In this document: positions 1 to 10,807 of the stretch, in pieces | Numbering within the stretch: position 1 is the stretch's first letter | How the letters are laid out: the number at the start of each line of letters is the position of its first letter | DNA from: Entoloma clypeatum | Taxonomy: Eukaryota; Basidiomycota; Agaricomycetes; Agaricales; Entolomataceae | DNA length: 64,000 bases | NCBI GenBank assembly: GCA_963565915.1 | Contig: OY751493.1 | Coordinates: 1,426,001 to 1,490,000, forward strand | Direction of reading: 5' to 3' | Made by a program: the position numbers and the translations under genes | The notes under the pieces: generated by a model | What the model was told of the DNA's origin: nothing | What the model saw: only the letters and a program-made list of their open reading frames with translations | The model's database searches: none

Positions 1-2813
1 CTCATCACAATCTCCGTAATGACCACCCCAAGATCCTCGACCGCCTTCGTGACAATATCCCCTTGTGCGAGATTCTTCCTGAAATCAGCAAGCGGGTACG
101 TCGTACCGATAATCCGACCAGGCGCGCGCCCACGATCGACCTCGGGGGAAAGCGAGCGTGCCGGAGTCGGAAGTGGCTGGTGGTCTCTCGGCACGGGCGC
201 GGGCGTCGCCGGTTTTTTCATGCTGGCGAGGAGCAACTCTTCGTCGGCCTCGTCTTCCTCTGTTTCACTGTCCTCCGCGTTGGCAACCGCTTTGCCTTTG
301 CCTCGGCTCGGTGAGGGTTTGGTCGGGGCTGCTTCCGTGACATAAAGTTCGGGAAGCGGTACGGGGGCGCCGTTGGGTTTCATGCGGTCTAGAAGAAGGA
401 GGTCGTCCTCGTCTGCTGCGTGGACATGACCGTCTTTGCGGCCTCGCGCAGCTTTCTTCGGGACTGACGATTCACGAACAATATAAATGAGAAGCAGATC
501 CACAGATGATACATGCGCATGGACAGACCTTGCTTAACTTTGAAAGCATTCTTGCAGTCTTCGATAGCTTCTCTGGATCGTTTGAGATTTCTCTTGGGAG
601 GTTCAAAATACTTCAAGAGCTCTGGATGAGGCGGGGGAAGTGGATTCTTGTTGATATCGTCAACCACAGCACAGTGGAACAAGGCTTGCTTCGTCCTGTG
701 AATAGCGGGGTTGTAAGACAGCAGAGTATCGAACCAAGGCTGCCGGTTTCTACATGGAAAGAGAGGTGAAAGCATAGGTAGATATAGCTTGAAGTATGAT
801 AAAACGAACCCTTCTTCATCCTTTTCTCCTGCATCTGAGAGGTCCATACAGTCCACAAAGTGCGCCATCGCATCGAGCTGTGCTTCTGTTGGGATATAGG
901 GATGCTCAGTGATTACCTCCCCCTTTTTTGAGACGAGATGGCTCAAGGAAGCAAAGGTGTATTTACGGACATCGTCTGCAAATGGCATCTACAGGCCTAG
1001 TCAGCTTCGCGAGTGAAACAGGAAACAACACAATGACCTGCGCCCAGAGCAAACAGTCAACTTCGTCGAATATTGCTGGTTTCAGCACTCCCATCTTGGG
1101 GTCCATGCCGTCCTTTGTGACCCAACGGGCGATAGCCATGACATTCTTCTCGTACATAGCTTGCACGATGGACGAAAGCGCTACTTGTTGCTGAGCTGAA
1201 GACGGGTCTGCCCAGACATATTGGATTTCCCCCATGACTAATTCCCGCCGGAACTTGTGACAAGTGTCAGTTCGTGAACAAGTCGGTCAGGGATGTTCAG
1301 ACATACATTTTTGGCGGGAAAAAATCCGCAAATGTCGATCCCCTTCTTGGTTGGAAGTCGAGGGAATTGACCGTCCGGACATGGGGTATATGTCGTTCCA
1401 TACTTGAAACCCCTCACCAACTGTTCTTTCTCAACCTTGACTAGATGTCCGGCCTCGCCTTTCTCCTTTGGCTTTTCAGGGACTTCACGATCAAGAAGCA
1501 ACTCCTCATCCTCATCTTCCATTTTGACGTCACCGTCTTCATCAACCTCGTTTTCGCCACTCTTGTCGATATAATACTCGGACCTCATCTTCAGTTGCGC
1601 GTATGCTGCCTTGTTTCCGTCTCCGTCCGTCATGATATGGTCCTCGTCCTCGGGTCGGACTGCAAACTTCTTCCAACCTTTGGGTCGACTGAGGGCCGTG
1701 CATTTGCTGGTCTTGATCATTATCTCGATAGCTTCGTCTGGAATTGTGTCGACATGACCAAGACGTAGGACGGTGCCCATCAAAGTTGATTTAACTTGTT
1801 TTATATCGGGGCGACTTATCTCGCGCAAAGCTAGAGCACACGTTCCGATGACACCATTATCCAGTTTTGATACAAACTGGTGATAAAATTCTTCGTTTGC
1901 TCGCTATACGTTAGGGTTTAGTATACATGCAGTTAAAAAACCAAGACGGTGCATACTTTGAAGTTGGACTTGTTGAGTTCGGTGTACGGCAATTCTTGGT
2001 CGTCAAAGTCAACACCGCTGTATAATGCAGTATCAATATTCATACGTCCACAGGAGGTAGATGCACGGACACAAGTGTGAATCCGATGTTGAGAGAGTTC
2101 ATCTTCTCAACGGTTGCCTCCCAATCCTCTATTTCAATTGGACTTTCACCATCAGTTATGAGAACAATCTTCCGTGTCCAAGTCTTTTTAGATGCGAGGT
2201 ACTGCGCCTGAGTCTCAATGCCCACAATGAGGGCATCAATGGCTAGAAGAGAGATGTAAGCTGTGGATATCAGAATATGAGTGAGGACTGACGATCTCCT
2301 GTGACGTCTGACGGTTTCAAAGTATCTATTTGTGCAAGAGTAAACGCATCAGGCTGTCCGATAGGAATCAATTCAGCGACGTTCTCGTAGCCTCCGTGTT
2401 TCGTATTTATGGTGTTTAATGTTTCTACCATTGAATGAGCTGCGTAATTAATGGAAAGAAGAGAGACAAAGGTGCGTTACCTTCAGACCCGAAGACGATG
2501 ACGCCACACTGGTCGGTTTTCCGTCCGTTGAAGATCTGGCGGTGGGTGGGTATGCAATCCGCGTGTCTGCAGGTCAAGGTCAAACGCACCATTTCCTGGA
2601 TCTTGAGCTTGATAAACTGAAGTGCCCATTCCAAATTGGTCATCTGTGCTGTGCGTGCCTCGCCATTGGGTCCAGGCGGGAGGTCGACGGATCTGACGTT
2701 GCTCATGGACGGGGCAGTGTCCACGAGGAACATGGTCACGGTGTACTGAGGAAATTCGGCCAAAAACACTTGTAATTGTAGGCAAAACTCACCCCAGCTC
2801 GTTCTGCGGGCAT
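1..2813 (-). CDS. KU80: Ku80 subunit of the Ku DNA-end-binding heterodimer (C-terminus cut by window edge)
   Basis: Nuclear DNA-end-binding subunit of non-homologous end joining that pairs with Ku70. ATG at 2813 opens a short first exon (MPAERAG), then an intron, then the N-terminal von Willebrand A fold with FLVDTAPSMSN and further on KIVLITDGESP. The central Ku beta-barrel begins near 1830-1240 (RGFKYGTTYTPCPDGQ, DICGFFPAKN). The helical arm follows at about 990-500, and then an acidic, lysine-rich linker. The last visible residues (GDIVTKAVEDLGVVI) match the conserved C-terminal region of Ku80, so little should be missing. The gene has at least eight introns. It diverges from the SNF2 gene with 249 bp between the start codons. 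Family identity is confident; some exact splice sites are inferred. Confidence 0.93.
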
Positions 2814-2880
2814 GACTCTGGCGGTGAAGGTATAACTGTTTCTTTAAGAATTAATTTTAGAACGCGACTGGGAAAGGGGG

Positions 2881-2890
2881 GTCACGTGAC
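2881..2890. promoter_or_regulatory. Palindromic CACGTG E-box in the Ku80/SNF2 divergent promoter
   Basis: The perfect 10-bp palindrome GTCACGTGAC lies between the two divergent start codons. CACGTG is the core site of bHLH regulators such as Cbf1, Pho4 and USF. Binding here is inferred from position and symmetry only. Confidence 0.5.
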
Positions 2891-3003
2891 TGGAGAGGAA
2901 TGAATCAGGTGTGTGACCGTGTGACAGAAAGCAGTGTCTCGTCTTTTTGCGCTTTTGCAGCCCAACCGCGTGACGTTTTTTTGAGAAATTGTGAGCTCGT
3001 TTG

Positions 3004-3009
3004 ACGCGT
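3004..3009. promoter_or_regulatory. ACGCGT (MCB-like) element in the Ku80/SNF2 promoter
   Basis: ACGCGT is the MluI cell-cycle box bound by MBF-type factors at G1/S genes in fungi. It lies 54 bp upstream of the SNF2 start codon. A single 6-mer can occur by chance, so this is only suggestive. Confidence 0.3.
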
Positions 3010-3062
3010 GAGTGGACGCGACTGTTTACAGCGTTGACGACACTTGCCCCGCTCCCTCCGCA

Positions 3063-6000
3063 ATGTCTGCCCCCATCCTCGGCAACAATTTACCCCAGAA
3101 CCTCGCACAGCAGCCTGCCCAACCCAGACCTGATTTACAGCAGTTGATCCTGGTGCGCTCGCTTGCTTTCGTGCACTCATCATCCCAGCCCCTGACCCCT
3201 TCCAGCGCGCAAAGTTTCTCCGCCAGAATCCCCAGGAGCAAAAGGCTCCCAACGAGCTCGAACAGCTCTTAAAGTATATCCATGCCGTCGGTCAGAGTGA
3301 GTGCCAGAAGTTTTCACCTCCTTTGTCGGTGCTCATTCCAACAGTGCAAAGCCGGGCCCATCCCTCACCTACAAACCCCGGTCAGCAGCATCAACCGCAG
3401 TTCCAACAGCAACCCGTCTTAAATGGCGCCTCCCAGCCCCTTGCAAATGGTGCCGCTGCCTCTTCCATCACATCCGGCCCCGTTCCGATCCAGGCCATTC
3501 CTCCCCCTTCCCAAACCCCCGTGTCATTCACGGGAGATCAAATAGATGCCTTGCGTGCCCAGATACATGCCTTCAAGCTCATCTCGCGTGGAATGCCCGT
3601 CCCCGAGAGCGTCCAGCAAGCCATACGTGTCCCCAACAACGCAGTTCCCCAGCTCGAGAGGCTCCTTCAAGGGCCCGATGTGTCTGCCAGGATCGTAGAT
3701 GCCGCCGTCAAAGTTGCAAAGGGCGAGGCGGCGCCCGGCGCCCCCCCTGTCGCTACAGTCCCAGAAGAGACTCTCAAAGCAGAGGAAGATGCTGTCGTAC
3801 TCAACTCAGAAGATATGCCACAGGGCCCTTTTCTAGAGGACAATGTCAACTCCGGAATATACCCCTACAACGCCTACCGGCATCCCTTCTCACACCTCAA
3901 ACGGAATCAAGATACTGACGCCACACTCTTTGCAACTCGCCTGCAACGACTCATTGTCCCCACCATCATGCCTGCCGGCCTCGATCCCCACCAGATAATG
4001 AACGAGCGCGATCGCTTTATAGAGTCCCGTATCCAGCAACGGATCCGTGAACTAGAATCTCTTCCATCCACCATGGGCGACGGCAGTTTCGACAACTCGT
4101 TAGACCCGGATGATGCGATGAAGGAAGAGAAGGATCCTGATACCATTTCTCCCCTGCGACAGCAGAACGGCAACATCAACCACCTTGGCACCTTTATTCA
4201 CCCAAGTCCTAATGCTCATGGCAAGCTTCGCGCCATGATCGAGCTCAAATCCCTTCGCTTGTTGGAAAAGCAGCGCTCCATGCGTGCCAATGTCGCTGAA
4301 CGTCTCAATCATGGCTCTATGTTACCCCTCAATCGCCTTGATTTCCGGCGTATACGCAAGCCCACATTACGAGATGCTCGAATGACCGAACAGGCTGAAC
4401 GAAAACAACGTGTTGACCGTGAACGCCGTGCAAAGCACAAGCACGTCGAGCAGCTCAGCGTCATATGCTATCACGGTCGAGATGTTCTTGCTGCTAATCA
4501 CGCTGCACAGGAACGACTCCAGAGGCTTGGTCGTGCAGTTCTCAACTTTCATGCTCATACTGAGAAAGAGGAACAGAAACGCATTGAGAGGATCTCCAAA
4601 GAACGTCTAAAGGCACTCAAAGCAGACGATGAAGAGGCGTATCTGAAACTTATCGACACAGCCAAGGATACTAGGATCACTCATCTACTGCGCCAGACTG
4701 ACACTTACTTGGGCTCGCTTGCTCAAGCAGTCGTCGCTCAACAAAACGAGACCGGCCCTGCCCCCGATATCGTCTTCGAACAAGAAGAAGGACCAGCGAC
4801 TGAGGCTACCTTTGGGGCACAGATTGCACAGGATGATGTCAACGAAGACAAGACCAAAGTTGATTATTATGCGGTCGCACATAGGATATCAGAGAAGATT
4901 ATGAGACAGCCTAGCCTTCTCGTGGGTGGCACGTTGAAGGACTATCAGCTCAAGGGATTACAATGGATGGTCAGTTTGTATAACAATAGGTTGAATGGGA
5001 TTTTAGCAGATGAGATGGTGCGCTCGTCATTTTTCAAAAAACCCTCCCCCCTTTTTTTTTACCAGTGTCGTCACAGGGTCTGGGGAAGACTATTCAGACA
5101 ATCTCACTCGTTACCTTCCTCATTGAATCAAAGCGTCAACGTGGGCCGTACCTCGTTATCGTTCCTTTGTCAACGATGACCAACTGGTCGGGGGAATTCG
5201 CCAAATGGGCCCCTGCGGTTAAGACGGTTTCGTACAAGGGCAGCCCTGCTCAACGCCGTGCCTTGCAGGGTGAACTAAGGGTCGGCCATTTCCAGGTTTT
5301 GCTGACCACTTACGAATACATCATCAAAGACCGCCCACACCTAAGTAAGATAAAATGGGTCCACATGATTATCGGTACGTTATCTACGAATTCTATTTCA
5401 GATTGCTGGGACTCAATATTTCCCATGTTCAGATGAGGGTCATCGTTTGAAGAATACGCAAAGCAAACTCGCCCAAACCCTGACGACGTATTACCATTCG
5501 GGTTACCGTCTGATTTTAACCGGAACGCCTCTGCAAAACAATCTTCCCGAACTATGGGCCCTGCTGAACTTTGTGCTTCCGAAAATCTTTAACTCGGTCA
5601 AATCATTCGATGAGTGGTTTAACACTCCTTTTGCCAATTCTGGCACCGGGGACAAGATCGAGCTGAACGAAGAAGAAACATTGCTTATTATCCGTCGGTT
5701 GCACAAGGTGCTTCGACCTTTCTTGCTTAAACGGTTGAAGAAGGATGTGGAGAGTGAATTGCCAGACAAAGTGGAGAAGGTCATCAAAGTGAGGATGAGT
5801 GCGTTGCAGAGCCAGCTGTATAAACAGATGAAGAAGCACAAGATGATTGCGGACGGCAAGGACTCGAAAGGGTATGTTATTCAGCATTACGGTCCATGTA
5901 TGAATGTCCCATACTCAGGAACTGTATCATAGCAAATCCGGTGGTGTCAAAGGCTTGAGCAACGAACTCATGCAATTAAGAAAGATTTGTCAACATCCCT

Positions 6001-8119
6001 TCTTGTTCGAAAGCGTCGAGGATAAGATTAGTCCCAGCGGGTATATCGACGAGAAGCTCGTTCGGACATCAGGAAAGCTCGAACTGCTCAATCGCATTCT
6101 TCCGAAGTTCTTCGCCACTGGCCACAGGGTAAATTGATTCTGTCAAGTTGGGCTAATCTGTCTCATAACTTGCTTAGGTACTCATTTTCTTCCAAATGAC
6201 CAAAGTGATGGATATCATGGAGGACTTTTTGAAGATGATGGGTTGGACATATCTTCGGCTAGATGGTGGGACGAAATCGGATGAGCGTGCCTCCTTTGTG
6301 CAGCTTTTCAATGCCAAAGGATCGGAGTACAGGGTCTTCATTCTGTCGACGAGGGCTGGTGGGTTGGGGTTGAACTTGCAAACCGCGGATACAGTTATTA
6401 TGTGAGCATTGGTTGGACACCTTTACAAGCCTCATCTAACATCGTTCTCTACATAGTTTTGACAGTGATTGGTGAATGAAGCATCCTTAAAACAATTTAT
6501 CGAATTGCTTATTCTTGATCCGAAGGAATCCTCATGCTGATCTACAAGCACAAGATCGTGCTCATCGAATTGGTCAAACCAAGGCAGTCCTCATTCTGCG
6601 GTTTATTACAGAGAAAAGCGTGGAGGAAGCTATGTTCCAACGAGCCCGTTTCAAGCTCGATATTGACGGAAAAGTTATCCAAGCTGGCCGTTTCGACAAC
6701 AAGTCAACGCAAGAAGAACAAGAGGAGTTCCTCGTCAGTCTTTCCTCTCTTTTTGTGTAATTACTGAGGTCTGACTGCAATACTTGCGCAGCGTTCCATT
6801 CTTGAAGCTGACCAGGAAGAAGAAAACGAGGAGGCTGGTGACATGAACGATGACGAACTGAACGAGCATATATCGCGCACGGTTGAGGAGACTGCTATTT
6901 TCCGAGAAATAGACATGAAACGGGATCGAGACCATTTGGAGAACTGGCGCAATATGGGCAACCGCGGAAAGCCGCCTCCACCCTTGATGCAGCTTGAGGA
7001 ACTTCCCGACTGTTACAGAACGGACGAGCCTTTCGAAGTCAAGGAGATAGACGAGGCCGCCGAAGGTCGTGGTCAGCGCCGAAGAAACGTTGTCAGCTAT
7101 AATGACGGCCTCAGCGACGATGCATGGGCCATGGTAAGTCCCTGCCTGGGCCGCGTTAGTCCTTGAGTGATTCACCCGTTATTTCCAGGCACTGGAAGAG
7201 GGAGACGACGTTCTGGAGTTGTCTGAGCGGACTAGAAAAAGCCGTGCCACCAACAAGCTACTCAGAGACGCTGAAATGTCCAATCGGGGGACGCCCGTTT
7301 CTGACAATGACACTCGTGGCCGTAAAGGCAAGAAGGGGAAATCGAAGATGGCAGATTTCGACTCGAGTACGGGGTCGAAAAGGAAGCGTGGAATGAAATC
7401 AATGTCAGTCACCCCGTCGGTCAACGGCGAAGAGGAAGATGAACCTGACACGGTACGTATTTCTCTGTGACTACCGTTTCATTATACCCTGATCTAGTCC
7501 CACCACCAGAAACGCCGTAAAACAAAGGCTAATAATCACGGCGACCTCCCCCCTGGTGTCCGCGAACAGATGAAAAAAGCATTTGCAGATTGTCATCGCG
7601 CGGTTCTGGCATGCGAGGACGAGACAGGACGGAAACGCTGCGAGCTCTTCAAGGAGCTACCTGACAAACGGGTGAGTAAACTTTGAGAGTATTCAGGTTT
7701 GAATTTTCCCATGGCTTTTCTAGGACTACCCGGACTATTATCAGTTAATCACGCGTCCAATCGCACTCTCAAGTCTGCGGAAACGCGCGAATGGGGGCAC
7801 GTACAAGACCGTGCAGGCCTTCCGGGATGACTGGAAGCTCATGTTTGATAACGCTCGGACATACAACCAGGAAGGGTCATGGGTGTATGTTGATGCTGAG
7901 GAGATGGAGAAGGTGTTTAATGCCACGTTTGAACGGGTCATAGTAGGATCAGGGCTGCCAGGCGCGCCTCCTGCAGGGGCTGGTTCTTCTGCATCTTACG
8001 AATCCGCATTGACGCCGATGGAGGAAGACGAACGGCCACCCCCAGCAAGAGGCCGGAGTGCGGGTCGAAAACAGGTCATTAGCGATGAAGAGTATCTCAC
8101 GCCGAGTGACGATGAGTGA
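3063..8119 (+). CDS. SWI/SNF-RSC type chromatin-remodelling ATPase (Snf2/Sth1/Brahma family)
   Basis: DNA translocase core of a SWI/SNF or RSC nucleosome remodeller, roughly 1,450 residues over many exons. Domains in order: proline/glutamine-rich start; QLQ-like motif near 3535-3600 ([18 protein letters not shown]); HSA region near 4330-4600; SNF2 ATPase with Walker A GLGKT just after the intron ending at 5077, DEGH at about 5433, and helicase C motifs [12 protein letters not shown] and [12 protein letters not shown]; SnAC-like segment at about 6790-7170; basic linker; and a C-terminal bromodomain at about 7560-7930 ([12 protein letters not shown]). A 15-nt microexon at 6457-6471 supplies FDSDW of motif V. 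The domain order fits Snf2, Sth1 and Brahma equally well, so I give no yeast symbol. Confidence 0.94.
6457..6471 (+). other. 15-nt microexon in the SNF2 ATPase gene
   Basis: The exon lies between an acatag acceptor and a gtgaat donor. Joining it completes the ATPase stretch VIIFDSDWNPHADLQ, which is nearly invariant in the family. Skipping it deletes five residues without changing frame. Confidence 0.85.
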
Positions 8120-9064
8120 TCAGCCTTTTTTTTTTTCCTCTGCCGTTATGTTGGGGCCGCCTTGGTAGCTATCTGTTTTCTTTGAACTGTAGTATCTTCG
8201 TGTATTAAATATTTCATTTGTACAAACTTCGGGTAATGATTGTGAATGGAAATGAGTAATGTCAATCGAGTGCTTGTCTTTTCACCATGCAGAGGAATCA
8301 TGAATGTCGCCTCTCTCGTTGTCGACTCAATAGATTACACATGAAATCGTGAAAGCCGTACTAACGTCTACTGTACTTGGCTATTTTAGCCTCTGGTGAT
8401 CGATCCGCTTCCATCAGAAGATCCCTTTCCGGAAAGACTCGGACTCGCACCTTTACCTCACAAACACTGAGATAGGGCTGACCAGCGAAACACGGAGAGG
8501 CTGCTTCGGTGGCAATCCGGTTGAAATAAAAATGCACCCTTGATCATACTTCGTGACGGGCCCCCCTTCTTCCACTGGCAGTTGGACCTTCATTTGGCCC
8601 CACAAACCTGAGTGTGTGGCACAGAATCGAAATCTTCCATCGAAGAGAGTGAATACCGTGCTGATGTGAAGGACGAGCTGAGATGAGTGCTTCAGGTCGA
8701 GACGGCAATGTGATCGCTCAGCGCACTTCCGCCGATGATCAGAGTCGACTCAGGCAAGCACGTCGCTAATTTCGGTAGGAAAGGGAACGCTGTTATCCTC
8801 ACTGCAATTTACGATACCCTGACAGGACAGTCTGAGGGATTGTCACTTCATCTGCAATGCACATTAAGATTGGCAATTGAAGTTTGGAACATGTAAACGC
8901 CTCTTCTGTTGGGGTCGTTGCGATGTCACGATCGATACATGACAATGATGAGGATATCGCAGCCATCGATCATCGACGATCATCCATATGATAGAAAGCC
9001 AACCAACGACCGCCCCATATCATGAAGCCCTCCTGAAATGGATGTGACTCCATGAAAGCCATGG
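8120..9064. other. Intergenic region between convergent SNF2 and SERF-like genes
   Basis: About 945 bp with no coding signal I can support. It begins with the SNF2 3' UTR (a T-rich run near 8125-8135 and an A/T-rich stretch at 8190-8230). All open frames are short and have no family resemblance. No tRNA is visible. Confidence 0.6.
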
Positions 9065-9425
9065 TTATTTACTTGTACCAGGAGCTGCCGCTTTAACCTC
9101 CTCATTTTTCTGGCATTCACATCACTATTCGCTCTTCCTTGATGCGTCATTGGACTTACCTTTTGCTTGGCTCTCAAAATATCGGCATCCCTGCGTTGTC
9201 GGTCGATAACCACATGGACAGGCGGAGACGGGCATGGGGCACTTACGCCTCCTTCCTTTTTGCCAAGGACGCTGCGCTCTCCTTTGGCTTGGCTTTAACA
9301 GCCTTTTTTTGAGCTTTCAGACGATCTTGTTCGCGCTGGTTCCCCCCTATCGATGGAGATGGAAAGTGGTTCAGTGAACGAAAGAATCAATTATGAATTG
9401 TAGAGGTGAGATCCTTACGAGTCAT
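9065..9425 (-). CDS. SERF/4F5 family small protein (four exons, 60 residues)
   Basis: Tiny lysine-rich protein of the SERF (small EDRK-rich factor, 4F5) family; metazoan members influence protein aggregation. Exons inferred on the minus strand: 9425-9419, 9346-9247, 9190-9160 and 9109-9065, each bounded by GT...AG. The joined product starts MTRGNQREQDRLKAQKKA, the hallmark SERF N-terminus. It continues with KRKEADADILRAKQKK and ends PGTSK before TAA. No single reading frame shows it because the first coding exon is only 7 nt. The gene converges on SNF2 and diverges from CYC8. Full frame continuity plus the family signature make the model strong. Confidence 0.88.
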
Positions 9426-10807
9426 GGTATGATGCCACGTTGTGGTGATGATCTAGGAAGTAAAAACAGACACCATTTGATTCGGAGACAGTCTGAGCTT
9501 CAATCCAGGTGAAGCTAAGAGTGTAGTCAAATGTTATGTTCCTTTTGTTCAAAATTCGAAATCAAATTTGAGCAGGTCTGGAGTGTACAGTCACATTTAC
9601 CTCCTTTTGGCCATTAATATCATGAGTGATAGATGGTGGCGGTGACCGCAGCCACCCCGAAGCGTAAATGGCATCGCCGTCAACACGAGGAGCTCATGGA
9701 GGCTCAAGGGGAGCTTAAAAGCCTGGAATACATAGGTGCCATCCTGAACTCCTTCTGGTAAGCTCAGGGTTGGGTGCAAGACACCGCTGTGCCTTCCAAA
9801 GTTCCACTCCTGTGACCCTTTCCGGACCGTGTGTCCACAAATGATCAAAGTGGTGGCATGTACTCGTTTATTTGGACGCGGGTAGCGGTAAGTATACATG
9901 GTATGCATACAAAAGTGGCCGAAGACGATGCCACGCTTGGGCATTGCACCTTGCCCTTACTAGGTCCATATGATTGATTGAACAGATGGGTCAGGATCAC
10001 GTACGTCTGGAATGTCAGGGTCAAGGAGTGGTCAAGGTCTCTACCTGGGCCTCATTTTTCGTTTTCGTAAGGGTACTTTGTGTGAGGAACATCTGATGGG
10101 CAGCCAGGGCCCTGGGGTAAAGGGCTCATGATGCAAAGGTCAGTCAATCTATAGGTTCGATAAGATGGTGGCCAATAATAGATGACGTGCCTTACATGCT
10201 GACAAGGATGGTTTAGCCGAAGAGCGCTTTCCCCAGAACCGGTGGAACGGAAGGAAAACATGGTTAGTCCCATCAAAGGTCCGAGATCATATCGGGAGGC
10301 ATTTGAAAAAATGCTGGTTGCGACATGGAAACGGCATGCGTAACCTCGACGTCACTCGGCAGTCTGTATTTACTGAAGCGCAGCTACAGATGGCATGGCA
10401 TTTGTGGACCCGTTCTGGTTGGGATCCGTTGAGACAGACTTTTTGCGGTGTTGCGTACGTGCAGGTTACATAAAAGGAGCGGAATTGGCAATGTATTATC
10501 TTGACGACGCAGGGTCGATGTGACATGGATCTAGATCATATCTGGTAACCCATTGAAAACGGAAACCATTTAACTCGGCACAAGAGAAGCCACGCGGTGG
10601 TTTCGATCCAAAAATGACATGTCAATGACATCTTAGACTTCCCTGCGACGCCAGATGGAATCGCATCCAGGTTGATCGCCATGATCGTGCGAGGAGCCGC
10701 TTGTTGGGCCCTGACTCTTTTCTCGTCCCATTATATATATGCCCACTCCTTCAATTTGATGATTCTTTCTTTGCCCCTCAACCCCCTTGACGCTCAGTCG
10801 TCTCCCA
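9426..10807. other. Divergent intergenic region upstream of SERF-like gene and CYC8
   Basis: About 1.4 kb with no supportable gene. Minus-strand frames at 9597-9944, 10052-10276 and 10287-10526 show no family resemblance and no coherent exon joins. A TATA-like run precedes CYC8. The region may hold the long regulatory upstream of the corepressor gene. Confidence 0.5.
10732..10740 (+). promoter_or_regulatory. TATA-like element upstream of CYC8
   Basis: TATATATAT lies 68-76 bp upstream of the ATG at 10808 and is followed by a pyrimidine-rich stretch with short CCCCT and CCCCCTT runs. This spacing suits a TATA-driven fungal promoter. The assignment is positional. Confidence 0.5.

Noticed and set aside
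8640..8780. Possible C/D-box snoRNA (TGAT and CTGA-like boxes)
   Set aside because: The boxes do not have the spacing or terminal pairing of a snoRNA.
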